From NCBI RefSeq assembly GCF_015291645.1, contig NZ_CP030055.1, positions 4,030,001 to 4,094,000 of the forward strand: a DNA stretch of 64,000 nt. The letters run 5' to 3'. Made by a program: the position numbers and the translations under genes. Positions 39,810 to 49,229 of the stretch are shown here, piece by piece (the stretch's first letter is position 1; each line of letters begins with the position of its first letter). The notes below the pieces were generated by a model. It saw only the letters and a list, made by a program, of their open reading frames with translations, was not told the origin of the DNA and made no database searches. The stretch comes from Bradyrhizobium sp. CCBAU 53340 (GTDB taxonomy: Bacteria > Pseudomonadota > Alphaproteobacteria > Rhizobiales > Xanthobacteraceae).

Positions 39810-42479
39810 TCAGTTCGCCTCCCGCCGCACCTCGCTCGGCACCGGCTGGGCGGTGCCGCCGGGCGCCGGCAGGGCGACGGGCCGCAGGCCGATCAGCTCG
39901 GCGGTACGGATCGCGCTGTCGCGCCAGAACTGGAACGAGTTGATGCGGCTAAGCTCGAGGATCGCGATCGCGACCGCAGCGAGGAACGGCAGGCTCTGCA
40001 GCACCAGGACGCCGGCGAAGATGTAGATCTCGGTGATCTGGCGGAAAGAGTTGGAGGCGATCAGCACGCCGGCGCCGATCAGGAGCAGGGTGCCGATCAC
40101 GGCCTCCCAGAACGCCTGGAATTCGATCGACATCCTGCTCAGGCCGCCCTTGGAGGTGCGCGCGAAGGCGATGTGCTCGGTGATCAGGCCCTGCGCGACC
40201 GCGCGCGACACCGTCCATTGCACGCTCATCGCGGCGATCATGGCGCCCAGCATCTGGCCGGGCTTGATCGCGACGCGGGCGCGGTACATCGACAGGAAGT
40301 GCGCGAGCGAGACGACGAAGGCGCCGATGATCGGCAGCGTCAGGATCTTGTCGGGGATGGCGATGTCGGCAAACGCGACGATCGGCACCCACACGAGATT
40401 GAGCAGCGCCACGACCACACCGAGGCTTTCGGCGCCCAGCCAGTTCAGCCAGCCGAGGCCGTATTCGCGCTTCTGGTCGGGCGTCAGCCGGCTCTTGCCG
40501 GGCAGGAACTGCCGCCAGTGCTTCTTGACGATCTGCAGGCCGCCATAGGCCCAGCGGTGACGCTGCTTCTTGAAGGCCTCGTAGGTGTCGGGCAGCAGCC
40601 CCTTGCCGTAACGGTGATTGGTGTAATGCGTGGTCCAGCCGAGCTCCTGGATCGCAAGGCCGAGATCGGAGTCCTCGCAGATCGTGTCGCTCGACCAGCC
40701 GCCGGCCATGTCCATCGCGGCACGGCGGATCAGGCACATCGTGCCGTGCACGATGACGGCGTTGAGCTCGTTGCGCTGGACCATGCCGATGTCGAAGAAG
40801 CCGGCATATTCGCCGTTCATGATGTAGTGCATGATCGACAGGTCGCCGTCGCGATGCTCCTGCGGCGCCTGCACCAGGCCAACGCGCGGATCGGCGAAAG
40901 CCGGCACGAGGTCCTTCAGCCAGTCCGGCTCGACCACATAGTCGGCATCAAGGATGCCGATGATCTCGGCATCGACGGCGGTGCGGTCCATCGCGATCCG
41001 GAGAGCGCCGGCCTTGAAACCCTGCACCTTCTCGGCGTTGATGAACTTGAAGCGTTCACCGAGCGCGCGGCAGTGATCCTGGATCGGCTGCCAGAACGCG
41101 GGATCCGGCGTGTTGTTGATGATGACCACGCATTCGTAGTTGGGATAGTCGAGCCGCGACAGCGCATCGAGCGTCTGCTTCAGCATCTCGACCGGCTCGA
41201 AATACGCCGGAATGTGGATCGAGACCTTGGGGTAGTAATTCTCGGGCACGCCGGCGATCGCCTTGCCCTTGGACAGCAGCCGTTGCGGTGGCCGGCCGAA
41301 GGCAACAGCCGCGATCTCGTCGATGCGGGCCATCGCGATCAACACCAGCGGCACAAGCAGGATCATGCCGAGCGTCAGAGCAAAGGCCGAGCCGAAGATG
41401 AAATAGTGCCCGTTCCAGAACGCGAACACGGTCGCGGCCCAGGCGCCGACGCCGTTGGCGGCGGCCGACAGCACGAACGCCTGTTTCGCGGTCGGCTGCT
41501 CCAGCCGCAGGATCGGCAGCGACAGCAGAATGCCGACCAGGAGCGCGATCGTCATCAGCTTCCAGTAATCGGGGTTCTCGACCGGGCCGGTCCAGGCGAA
41601 TTTCGGCTCGCGGCTGGCGTTGAGGATGCCCCAGTACGGACCGACGCCGCCTTCAAAATACTTCCAGGGCTGATCGATCGCCTCGACGATGTTGTATTCC
41701 ATGCCGATCGCTTCGGCGCGGCTGACGAAATTGCGCAAGGTCAGCGCCTGCTGGAACGGACCGGGGTCGGCATTGCGTAGATTGTAGCCCGCGCTCGGCC
41801 AGCCGAACTCGGCGATCACGATGCGCTTGCCCGGGAACTGATTGCGCAACAGGTTGTAGCGGTCGACAGCCTGGTCGACGGCTTGGTCGGAGCGGAAATT
41901 TTCCCAATAGGGCAGGACGTGGGCGGCGATGAAATCGACGTTGGAGCCGAGGTCGGGATTATCGCGCCAGATGTTCCAGATCTCGCCGGTGGTGACGGGC
42001 ACGCGCACCGCGCTCTTCACCTTCTTGATCATCTCGATGAGGTCTTCGACCTTCTGCTCGCCGCGGTAGATCACCTCGTTGCCGACGACGACGCCGTTGA
42101 CGTTGCTGTTCTTGCGGGCGAGCTCGATCGCGGCCTTGATCTCGCGCTCGTTGCGGTCAGGGTCCTTGTCGATCCAGGCGCCGACAGTGACCTTGAGGCC
42201 GAACTCGGCAGCGATCGGCGGCACCAGTTCCACGCCGCCCGTCGACGAATAGAGGCGGATCGCGCGCGTCATCGTCGACAGCGTCTTCAGGTCAGAGCGG
42301 ATTTTCTCGATGGTCGGGATGTTGTCGATATCAGGGTGGGCCGAGCCTTCGAACGGCGCATAGGAAACGCTGGGCAACAGGCCCTTGAAATCAGGCGCGG
42401 GTTCCCGGTCGCGCAGCACTCCCCAGATTCCGGCGTGGAGGACGGACACGAGCAACAGAACGGCGGCGACAACGCGCAT
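39810..42479 (-). CDS. ndvB: Cyclic beta-(1,3)/(1,6)-glucan synthase, GH17-GT2 fusion (NdvB-like)
   Basis: 889 residues from ATG 42479 (MRVVAAVLLLVSVLHAGIWG, a membrane anchor). Residues about 40-300 form a GH17-like domain with the acid/base motif VVVGNEVIYRG (near 133) and the nucleophile motif IAEFGWPS (near 224). After several membrane helices comes a family-2 glycosyltransferase domain with ILDADYVVEPDW (near 510), TICEDSDLGLAIQ (near 603) and QRHRWAYGG (near 640), then about six membrane helices. This matches the Bradyrhizobium NdvB enzyme that polymerises UDP-glucose into cyclic glucans needed for osmotic adaptation and effective nodulation. It is leftward, with the small periplasmic gene upstream on the same strand and the NdvC-like gene divergent beyond it. 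In-frame sequence before 42479 is not membrane-like and was left out. Confidence 0.88.
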   Translation of the reverse strand: MRVVAAVLLLVSVLHAGIWGVLRDREPAPDFKGLLPSVSYAPFEGSAHPDIDNIPTIEKIRSDLKTLSTMTRAIRLYSSTGGVELVPPIAAEFGLKVTVGAWIDKDPDRNEREIKAAIELARKNSNVNGVVVGNEVIYRGEQKVEDLIEMIKKVKSAVRVPVTTGEIWNIWRDNPDLGSNVDFIAAHVLPYWENFRSDQAVDQAVDRYNLLRNQFPGKRIVIAEFGWPSAGYNLRNADPGPFQQALTLRNFVSRAEAIGMEYNIVEAIDQPWKYFEGGVGPYWGILNASREPKFAWTGPVENPDYWKLMTIALLVGILLSLPILRLEQPTAKQAFVLSAAANGVGAWAATVFAFWNGHYFIFGSAFALTLGMILLVPLVLIAMARIDEIAAVAFGRPPQRLLSKGKAIAGVPENYYPKVSIHIPAYFEPVEMLKQTLDALSRLDYPNYECVVIINNTPDPAFWQPIQDHCRALGERFKFINAEKVQGFKAGALRIAMDRTAVDAEIIGILDADYVVEPDWLKDLVPAFADPRVGLVQAPQEHRDGDLSIMHYIMNGEYAGFFDIGMVQRNELNAVIVHGTMCLIRRAAMDMAGGWSSDTICEDSDLGLAIQELGWTTHYTNHRYGKGLLPDTYEAFKKQRHRWAYGGLQIVKKHWRQFLPGKSRLTPDQKREYGLGWLNWLGAESLGVVVALLNLVWVPIVAFADIAIPDKILTLPIIGAFVVSLAHFLSMYRARVAIKPGQMLGAMIAAMSVQWTVSRAVAQGLITEHIAFARTSKGGLSRMSIEFQAFWEAVIGTLLLIGAGVLIASNSFRQITEIYIFAGVLVLQSLPFLAAVAIAILELSRINSFQFWRDSAIRTAELIGLRPVALPAPGGTAQPVPSEVRREAN

Positions 42480-42694
42480 CGCGGCTAAACCAAAAGGGGC
42501 TGAGGGGGCAGGGAAGCGGATCCGACCCCGAGATCCGACCAAGTCCGCGGCAAATGGAGCATACCTCCGCCGCGCGGTTTCTCAACTGTCATGCCCTCAT
42601 GTCCTTATGAGGGCACGGCCTTTTTGGAGAACGCGGCAGTGCCAACCCCAGCTATCGCCGATCGTTCCTGAACGACAGGTGAAACGACCCGCGG

Positions 42695-43291
42695 CTATTT
42701 CTGGGGCGCGGGCGAGGGGCTTGCCGCAGGCGCCGGGCTCGCGGCCGGCTGAGGGCCCGGCGCTGCGCCACTGGTCTGGGCCGCCGGCTGCGAGGCTGCT
42801 GCCGCCGCCTGTTGCGGCTGGGCGGCCGGATTGATCCAGCAGGCATGGACGCGGCTGTCCAGGGTCTCGGCGACCTTCGGATCGATCTGCGCGCCGAAGC
42901 GGGTTAGGCAGCGGAACGCAGCCTGGATGTGGCCGCCGGGGCAGCCGAAGCGGTCATAAAGGTCGAGATGGCGGAACGCGGTATCGAGGTCATCCCGCCA
43001 CATCAGCCGCACCACACGCCGCCCGAGCCAGACGCATTCGGGATTGCCGGCCGGGCCATTGATGGCCTGGGCGGCCTCGGCGAATTCGTCGGTGCGGCGC
43101 TGGTTCTGAGCGGTGGCTTCCTTGGCGGCGTCGGCGGGCTGGGCGGCGGTCTTGCCCTGGTCGGGGGCGGGCGTGCCGCTCTGGGCGGAAGTACCACTGA
43201 AGCTGGCCAGGAGGACAAGGGAGGAGACGGCCAAGGTGGCGGCGAACTGCCGCAGGACCGTATTTCTTAACTCGAACACCCGTCGCCGCAT
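42695..43291 (-). CDS. Small exported protein of the glucan locus (198 aa)
   Basis: Signal peptide at residues about 14-36 (RQFAATLAVSSLVLLASFSG TSA). The mature core has four or more cysteines (PECVWLGRRVVRLMWRDDLD, RFGCPGGHIQAAFRCLTRFG, VHACWINPA) flanked by Ala/Pro/Gln-rich low-complexity arms. Similar proteins are annotated as beta-1,3/1,6-glucan biosynthesis proteins in Bradyrhizobium as far as I recall. It sits between ndvB- and ndvC-like genes, where ndvD was described, but ndvD was reported with several membrane spans, so I give no symbol. Probably a periplasmic accessory factor. Confidence 0.75.
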   Translation of the reverse strand: MRRRVFELRNTVLRQFAATLAVSSLVLLASFSGTSAQSGTPAPDQGKTAAQPADAAKEATAQNQRRTDEFAEAAQAINGPAGNPECVWLGRRVVRLMWRDDLDTAFRHLDLYDRFGCPGGHIQAAFRCLTRFGAQIDPKVAETLDSRVHACWINPAAQPQQAAAAASQPAAQTSGAAPGPQPAASPAPAASPSPAPQK

Positions 43292-43598
43292 GAATTCCCC
43301 AATTTCTTAATGACCGCCCGCGGAGAGGGACCTCGCGGACGCGTCGGTGATGGCGTCCAAATGGGTCTCCAATGCGGCGGAAAAGCCCTGGGGAATGCCA
43401 TGACCTGTATTTGGATTTTTGTCCAGCAAAGTCACGATCCTATGGGATGGTCGAACGGCCGCAGGTTAATTCGCAAGGGGGAGATGGCGCGGCGAGCGCC
43501 GCGCCCCCCTTGGCAGATGGCGTGCGAGCAGGTAATCGACGGACCCTTCGCGGAGGACGGAACCGATTTCTCTTCGTACGCCACTGGCGCTCCTGCTC

Positions 43599-45182
43599 GT
43601 GTCCCTGGGTGTAATTGCTGCCGTGTGGTGGTGGCTGGCCACGCCAATCACGCTTGCACGCGCGCCCATCGATCCCAATGACAAGGTTCAATGCGTCTCC
43701 TACGCGCCGTTCCGCGGCGAGCAGACGCCGCTGAACGAATGGACTCACATCGAGGCCGACCAGATCGAGCGGGACCTGCGCCAGCTCAAAGAGATCACCG
43801 ACTGCGTCCGCACCTACTCCATTGAAAATGGTCTCGACCAGGTGCCTTCGGTCGCGACCAAGGTCGGCGGACTGAAGGTGATCCAGGGCATCTGGCTCGG
43901 CAGCAACCGCGCCAAGAATTTCGCGCAAGTTGCGACCGCAATCCGCCTCACCAAGGAGTTCCCCGAAACCATCTCCGCCCTTGTCGTCGGCAACGAGGTG
44001 CTGCTGCGCGGGGAGATGACGACACAGGATCTCATCGCGATCATCCGTTCGGTGAAGGCGCAGGTCACCGTGCCCATAACCTATGCCGACGTCTGGGAGT
44101 ACTGGCTGAAGAACCGCGAGGTCTATGACGCCGTCGACTTCGTCACCATTCACATCCTGCCCTATTGGGAGGACATGCCGGTGAAGGCGAAATTCGCCTC
44201 GTCCCATGTCGAGGCGATCCGCGAGCGGATGGCGGTGGCGTTTCCCGGCAAGGAGATCCTGATCGGCGAGACCGGCTGGCCGAGCGAAGGTCGCATGCGC
44301 GAGGGCGCGCTGCCGTCCCGCACCAACCAGGCGCGCGTGGTCTCGGAGATTCTGGCGCTCGCGAAGGCGCAGAAATTTCGCGTCAACCTGATCGAGGCCT
44401 ATGACCAGCCGTGGAAGCGGCGGCTCGAAGGCACCGTCGGCGGCTATTGGGGCCTGCTCGATTCCGTGCGGCGTCAGCTGAAATATCCGCCCGGCGAGCC
44501 GATCAGCAATTTCCCGTTCTGGAAATGGTACATGGGCGCGGGCATGGGCCTCAGCGTGCTGGTGTTCGCGGTCGCCCTCATCACCCTGCGCCGCCGGCCC
44601 TGGACGCCGCGCTTCTCGGCCTGGCTCGCTGTCGGCATCTCCGCGACGTCGGCGGGCATCCTGCTCGGGATTGGCGCCGACAAGATGTATTACGAGAGCT
44701 ACGGCTGGGGTGGCTGGCTGCAATGGGGCGTGCTGCTGCTCGCCGGCATCCTCTCGCCGATCTTCTGCGCGCAGGCGCTCGTCATCGGCCGCAGCCTGCC
44801 GACTTTCCTCGACCTGCTCGGCCCGCGCGAGGGCCGGAAATGGTCAAAGCTCTCCGCCGTGCTTTGCCTGACCCTGGCGGCGACGGCGGTGATCGCGGCC
44901 GAGACCGCGCTCGGCTTCGTGTTCGATCCGCGCTACCGCGACTTCCCCTATGCCTCGCTGACGATGGCGGTGGTGCCGTTCGCGCTGCTCATGCTGAACC
45001 GGCCGCAGATCGGCGTGCGGCCGATCGCGGAAGCGGTGTTCGCAGGGCTGCTGGCTGTATCGGCGGTCTACGTGATCCTGAACGAAGGCCGCGACAATTG
45101 GCAGGCGATGTGGACCTGCGCGATCTATCTCTTGTTCGCGCTCACGCTGTGGCGGGCGCGGGCCGAGCAAAGCCAAGGATGA
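43599..45182 (+). CDS. ndvC: Beta-glucan transferase with GH17 domain and membrane C-terminus (NdvC-like)
   Basis: 527 residues from GTG 43599; the true start may lie further upstream. An N-terminal membrane anchor (AAVWWWLATPITLA) is followed by a GH17 domain (about 30-285) with ALVVGNEVLLRG and ILIGETGWPSEG as catalytic motifs. About seven membrane helices follow (residues 305-520). There is no GT2 domain. NdvC of Bradyrhizobium is required for beta-1,6 linkages or branching of the cyclic glucan; this organisation and size fit. The in-frame sequence upstream (ISLRTPLALLL) continues the membrane segment and has GGAGG at 43552-43556, so an ATT at 43566 could be the actual initiation codon. 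Confidence 0.85.
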   Translation: MSLGVIAAVWWWLATPITLARAPIDPNDKVQCVSYAPFRGEQTPLNEWTHIEADQIERDLRQLKEITDCVRTYSIENGLDQVPSVATKVGGLKVIQGIWLGSNRAKNFAQVATAIRLTKEFPETISALVVGNEVLLRGEMTTQDLIAIIRSVKAQVTVPITYADVWEYWLKNREVYDAVDFVTIHILPYWEDMPVKAKFASSHVEAIRERMAVAFPGKEILIGETGWPSEGRMREGALPSRTNQARVVSEILALAKAQKFRVNLIEAYDQPWKRRLEGTVGGYWGLLDSVRRQLKYPPGEPISNFPFWKWYMGAGMGLSVLVFAVALITLRRRPWTPRFSAWLAVGISATSAGILLGIGADKMYYESYGWGGWLQWGVLLLAGILSPIFCAQALVIGRSLPTFLDLLGPREGRKWSKLSAVLCLTLAATAVIAAETALGFVFDPRYRDFPYASLTMAVVPFALLMLNRPQIGVRPIAEAVFAGLLAVSAVYVILNEGRDNWQAMWTCAIYLLFALTLWRARAEQSQG

Positions 45183-45522
45183 GCAGGCCGATCGCAAGGC
45201 CCGCCAGCACGATGTTGTAGAGCACGATGCCGAGGCCCGCTGCGACCACGCCGAGCGTGAGCAGCACGATCGAGGGCCGCATCAGGTTCAGCGTCGCGAT
45301 CACAAGCGCGACGATGCCGAACACCGAATTCTTGAACAGCGACGTCGACACCGAGCGCGCCTTGCAGATCATGGTCTGCAGGCCGGCATCGCAGGCCAGC
45401 GCCACCTGCGAGAATTCGATCCCGAGATAGCGCACATAGAGCGCCCAGCCGACGGTGACGAAACCGACGACGATGAGAAACTGCACCTGATAGGGCGAGA
45501 GACGGAAAGGCTTCTTTGTCAT
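45142..45522 (-). CDS. Multi-pass small membrane protein (126 aa)
   Basis: From ATG 45522 (MTKKPFRLSPYQVQFLIVVG) there are about three to four hydrophobic helices (FLIVVGFVTVGWALYVRYLG, FGIVALVIATLNLMR, VLLTLGVVAAGLGIVLYNIV, LAGLAIGLLILGFA). Two cysteines (LACDAGLQTMIC) lie in a probable loop. Its 3' end overlaps the ndvC-like gene by 41 bp, tail to tail. No function assigned; proximity suggests but does not prove a link with glucan export. Confidence 0.7.
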   Translation of the reverse strand: MTKKPFRLSPYQVQFLIVVGFVTVGWALYVRYLGIEFSQVALACDAGLQTMICKARSVSTSLFKNSVFGIVALVIATLNLMRPSIVLLTLGVVAAGLGIVLYNIVLAGLAIGLLILGFARPAPATA

Positions 45523-45617
45523 GCGGCGCAATATGGTCGGGATGGCGGAAGGGAGCAACAGGGGCAGGGCGATTTTCTGGCCCAACACCCAGCCGGCAAT
45601 TGGCTCTTCAGCCGGCC

Positions 45618-47006
45618 CTACCGCCGGAAGAACGAAGATATCGTCGAACTCGCCGACGCCGTCTCGGGCTTGGGGGCGGTCGCCGCGGGCTGGGCCGCAG
45701 GCGGCGGCGCGGGCTCCTCGCGCTTCGACGAGCGCTTGGACGAGTAGCCGCGGCGTCGCTGCGGCCTCTCGGGCTTTGCGCTCGGCGCGGGCGCGGTTTC
45801 GGCTTGCGGTGCCGCGTCCTGATTCTTCTCCGTGTTCTTGTCCTGAACACGGTCCTGAGACTTCTCTTGTGTCTTCTCCGAGCCGCCGCGCATCGACAGA
45901 CGCTGGCCGTCGAACACGGTGGTCTCGCAGTGGCGCTTGTTCTCGGCGAGGCCCGCGCAGAGTTTGGCGGCGGCCGCAGCGTTGATGAGCGGGCCCGCGC
46001 CCAGGCGGAGCTGCATCCCGAGGCCCGTGTTGCCTTCCTTGATCATGATGATCGGCCGGAGTGTGGCGATCTCCGGGTTGGATTTGGTCAGGCCGCGCCA
46101 CAGCGCACGCAGGCCGTCGACCGAATTCGCGCCGCCGAGGTCGATGGCAAAGTGCGTCTGCTGGACGGAAATCGCAGGCGCCTCGGCGTCGGTGGCGTCC
46201 GCCGGCTTGACCGGCGCGGTGGCGACTTCGACCGGAGCGGGCGCCGGCTCGGGCGCCTTCTCGGTGGCCTTGTCGGTCGGCTCGGGCTGAATCAGTTTCG
46301 CCGCGGCGGGATCGGGCGGCGCCATGATCGACTTCGAGGGCACCAGCGGAAGGATCGGCAGGGCCGAGGTCGTCACGGGCGACTGCGGGACGAGCGAGGC
46401 GGCAGAAGCCGTCTGCGGCGGCGGGCTGGGCTGATCCTTCGCAGCCTCTTTCGAACTGTCCTTCGAGGTTTCCTTGCCGGAGCCTGTGCGTGGCCGGTCG
46501 ACCAGCGACGCCGCAGTCGAGGCGACCGGCGCGACGTCAGGTGCCGGGGCCGCAGGCGGTGCGGCGGCGACGGGCGTGTCCTGCGGCTTCGGCGCGGGCG
46601 CCTGTGACGATGCCGCGTTCTGCTTGGCGATGGCGCCGGTGACGGAATCAAGCCCCTGCTCGAGCACGGTGACGCGCTCATAGAGCCGGTCGCGATCGGT
46701 GTTCAGCGTCTCGATGGCGGAGGTCAGGCGGCGGGCTTCGAGCTGGCTTTCCTTGGTCAGCACCTGGAGCCGCTCGGACTGGCGGGCGAGATCAGCAGAG
46801 GCGACCTGGTCGCGGCGCCAGCCGAGCTGGGCCTGGTTGGCCATCACGGCGACCACGACGGCGCCGACCGCGGCGACGCCCCATGAGCCCAGCCGCCATA
46901 GCAGGCGACGATCGAACGTGCCTTCCTCGGCCAAAAGTCCGGAGAACAGTCCGCCGGTCTCCTTGTCGCCGAAGGCATCCGCCAGTGGGTCGGAATCCTT
47001 TGCCAT
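45618..47006 (-). CDS. Membrane-anchored protein with coiled coil and SPOR-like domain (462 aa)
   Basis: A cytoplasmic N-terminus is followed by one membrane helix (about 42-60, WGVAAVGAVVVAVMANQA), then a coiled coil (about 75-130). A very long Pro/Ala/Lys linker follows. A small alpha/beta domain at about 275-375 (HFAIDLGGANSVDGLRALWR, RPIIMIKEGNTGLGMQLRLG, AAKLCAGLAENKRHCETTVF) has the layout of a SPOR peptidoglycan-binding repeat. The C-terminus is Arg/Lys/Pro-rich. Proteins of this build act at the cell envelope or division site. The SPOR assignment is from layout, not from a profile. Confidence 0.75.
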   Translation of the reverse strand: MAKDSDPLADAFGDKETGGLFSGLLAEEGTFDRRLLWRLGSWGVAAVGAVVVAVMANQAQLGWRRDQVASADLARQSERLQVLTKESQLEARRLTSAIETLNTDRDRLYERVTVLEQGLDSVTGAIAKQNAASSQAPAPKPQDTPVAAAPPAAPAPDVAPVASTAASLVDRPRTGSGKETSKDSSKEAAKDQPSPPPQTASAASLVPQSPVTTSALPILPLVPSKSIMAPPDPAAAKLIQPEPTDKATEKAPEPAPAPVEVATAPVKPADATDAEAPAISVQQTHFAIDLGGANSVDGLRALWRGLTKSNPEIATLRPIIMIKEGNTGLGMQLRLGAGPLINAAAAAKLCAGLAENKRHCETTVFDGQRLSMRGGSEKTQEKSQDRVQDKNTEKNQDAAPQAETAPAPSAKPERPQRRRGYSSKRSSKREEPAPPPAAQPAATAPKPETASASSTISSFFRR

Positions 47007-47184
47007 GAACGTTTGGTGCCCAGCCCTGTCCGGCTTCCCCGAATCAATCAGGGAACATTAACAGGAAAACCCACGCGCACTTGAATTCCGGGCGTTTGCG
47101 GGGGTAGCAAGACGACAGGTTCAGGCGATACCGGTTCGCCGCTCTCGGCTGATGGTCGATTCGGCCGTATTTGACAGGATTGCG

Positions 47185-48540
47185 ATGACCGCCCGCTCAA
47201 GCCTCACGATCGTTCTCGCCGCCGGCGAGGGCACGCGCATGCGATCGAGCCTGCCGAAAGTGCTGCATCCGGTCGCTTCCCAGACATTGCTTGCCCATGT
47301 GCTCGGCGCCGCGCCGCAGGGAACCGGCACCGCGCTCGCGGTGGTGATCGGTCCCGATCACCAGGCCGTCGCCGACGAGGCAAGGCGGATCCGCCCCGAT
47401 GCACTCATCTTCGTGCAGGGCCAGCGCCTCGGCACCGCGCATGCGGTGCTGGCAGCGCGCGAGGCGATCGCGCGGGGCGTGGATGACGTCCTGATCGCCT
47501 TCGGAGATACGCCGTTGATCTCGGCCGAGACGTTTGCACGGCTGCGCGCGCCGCTCGCCGGGGGCGCGGCGATTGCCGCGCTCGGTTTTCGCGCGGCGGA
47601 TCCCACCGGGTACGGCCGCTTCATCGTCGAGGGCGATCGCCTGGTCGCGATCCGCGAGCATGCCGACGCCAGCGCGGACGAGCGCAAAATTGATCTATGC
47701 AATGCCGGCGTGATGGCGATCGACGGGCGCCGTGCGCTCGCGATCCTGGACAGGATCGGCAATGCGAATTCCAAGGGCGAATATTATCTGACCGATGCGG
47801 TCGGCATCGTCCGCGAACAGGGATGGGAGTCCGTCGTGATCGAAACCAGCGAGGACGAAGTGCGCGGCATCAACACCAAGGCGCAACTCGCAGAGGCGGA
47901 AGCCGTGATGCAGGCACGGCTGCGCAAGGCTGCGATGGAGGCCGGCGTCACGCTGATCGCGCCTGAAACCGTCTATCTCGCGGCCGACACCGTGTTCGGC
48001 AAGGACGTCACCATCGAGCCCTTCGTGGTGATTGGCCCCGGCGTGACGATCGCCGACGGCACCGTGATCCACTCCTTCTCGCATATCGTGCAGACCACGC
48101 TCGGCAAGAACGTCTCGATCGGCCCCTATGCGCGTCTGCGTCCAGGCACCTCGCTCGGCGACGGCGCGCGGATCGGCAATTTCGTGGAGACCAAGGCTGC
48201 GACGCTGGAGGCCGGCGTCAAGGTCAACCATCTCTCCTACATTGGCGATGCCACGGTCGGTGCCAATTCCAACATCGGCGCCGGCACCATCACCTGCAAC
48301 TACGATGGCTTCAAGAAGCACAAGACGGTGATCGGGCAGGGCGCCTTCGTCGGCACCAACTCCTCGCTGGTCGCGCCGGTCAGAATCGGCAACGGCGCCT
48401 ACATCGGCTCGGGTTCTGTGATCACGCGCGACGTGCCTGATGATGCGATGGCGCTGGAGCGCAACCAGCAGACCATCCGCGAAGGCGGCGCTGCGCGTTA
48501 TCGCGAGATGAAGACGGGCGGCAAGAAGCCGGAGAAATGA
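47185..48540 (+). CDS. glmU: Bifunctional UDP-N-acetylglucosamine pyrophosphorylase / glucosamine-1-phosphate N-acetyltransferase
   Basis: 451 residues from ATG 47185 with AGGA upstream; an in-frame ATG at 47152 has no ribosome-binding site. The N-terminal uridyltransferase domain shows [20 protein letters not shown], the UDP-sugar signature, and GDTPL. From about residue 245 a left-handed beta-helix of hexapeptide repeats forms the acetyltransferase ([62 protein letters not shown]). It makes UDP-GlcNAc for peptidoglycan and LPS. The next large gene on the same strand is glmS, which supplies its substrate upstream in the pathway. Confidence 0.97.
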   Translation: MTARSSLTIVLAAGEGTRMRSSLPKVLHPVASQTLLAHVLGAAPQGTGTALAVVIGPDHQAVADEARRIRPDALIFVQGQRLGTAHAVLAAREAIARGVDDVLIAFGDTPLISAETFARLRAPLAGGAAIAALGFRAADPTGYGRFIVEGDRLVAIREHADASADERKIDLCNAGVMAIDGRRALAILDRIGNANSKGEYYLTDAVGIVREQGWESVVIETSEDEVRGINTKAQLAEAEAVMQARLRKAAMEAGVTLIAPETVYLAADTVFGKDVTIEPFVVIGPGVTIADGTVIHSFSHIVQTTLGKNVSIGPYARLRPGTSLGDGARIGNFVETKAATLEAGVKVNHLSYIGDATVGANSNIGAGTITCNYDGFKKHKTVIGQGAFVGTNSSLVAPVRIGNGAYIGSGSVITRDVPDDAMALERNQQTIREGGAARYREMKTGGKKPEK

Positions 48541-48588
48541 GCGGCCGGGTGCCGATCCCCGATCGGTGTTGTTTGGGATTGCGCGCGT

Positions 48589-48780
48589 ATGGACGACAAG
48601 TTCATCAGCGATATGGTCACGTTCCTCGCCGAGAACGTCATCACGCCGCCGGGACGATGGGTGCTGGAACAGTTCGGCGTTCGCCACCCGCGTGAGCACG
48701 AGATCGCATCGCTATTCACCGGAATAGCGTTCTGGGTGCTCGTCGTTGTCCCCGTCTGTACCCTGGTGCTGGGATGGTGA
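48589..48780 (+). CDS. Small membrane protein (63 aa)
   Basis: MDDKFISDMVTFLAENVITP then PGRWVLEQFGVRHPREHEIA. It ends in one membrane helix (LFTGIAFWVLVVVPVCTLVL). It sits between glmU and glmS in the same direction. The composition is that of a real small membrane protein; function unknown. Confidence 0.6.
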   Translation: MDDKFISDMVTFLAENVITPPGRWVLEQFGVRHPREHEIASLFTGIAFWVLVVVPVCTLVLGW

Positions 48781-48789
48781 GGCTCGCCG

Positions 48790-49008
48790 CTATTCATCGT
48801 CGGCGAATTCGGAGAAGATCGCGCGGGTCAGGCGCCAGCCGCGCGGCTTGGCGCGCTTCACCGGTTCGCCTTCCGGATGCTTGATGAAGACCGGCTTGTT
48901 TTCCTTGCCGCGCTGGGGCGGGGGCCAATGCGCAAGGTGCGTGCCGGAGGTCTCGCTCGCGCTCAGATATCGCGAAAACAGACCTTTGCGGTCGGACGTA
49001 GCTTTCAT
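48790..49008 (-). CDS. Small basic hypothetical protein (72 aa)
   Basis: From ATG 49008: MKATSDRKGLFSRYLSASET then SGTHLAHWPPPQRGKENKPV, FIKHPEGEPVKRAKPRGWRL. A basic, proline-containing protein ending in LTRAIFSEFADDE. It lies on the opposite strand between the small membrane gene and glmS. I recall similar short proteins in Bradyrhizobium but no function. Confidence 0.6.
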   Translation of the reverse strand: MKATSDRKGLFSRYLSASETSGTHLAHWPPPQRGKENKPVFIKHPEGEPVKRAKPRGWRLTRAIFSEFADDE

Positions 49009-49229
49009 GGCCCATGATCTCCTGGGCGCGAATCGTTGGCCAAACTTGTTGACAACGAGTTAATGCGCACGGTTAAACCCGGCCATGACGATGCGGGCAA
49101 CGGATTGCCGTCATCGGACACTGTCGCAATCCGTTATAATTATTGAGTATCTGGTTCGCGGGGAACTTCGCTAAAAATCGAGCGCGTCGTTTAGGCGATT
49201 TTTCGACGATTTGGGGGATATTGGTCCGC

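Noticed and set aside
39780..41780. A 666-codon plus-strand frame
   Set aside because: It lies antisense to the glucan synthase gene and has shadow composition (HRDRAD/GDQ-rich); the opposite strand encodes clear GH17 and GT2 motifs.
49064..49229. glmS ribozyme or riboswitch upstream of glmS
   Set aside because: No matching core structure seen, and this ribozyme class is essentially limited to Gram-positive bacteria.
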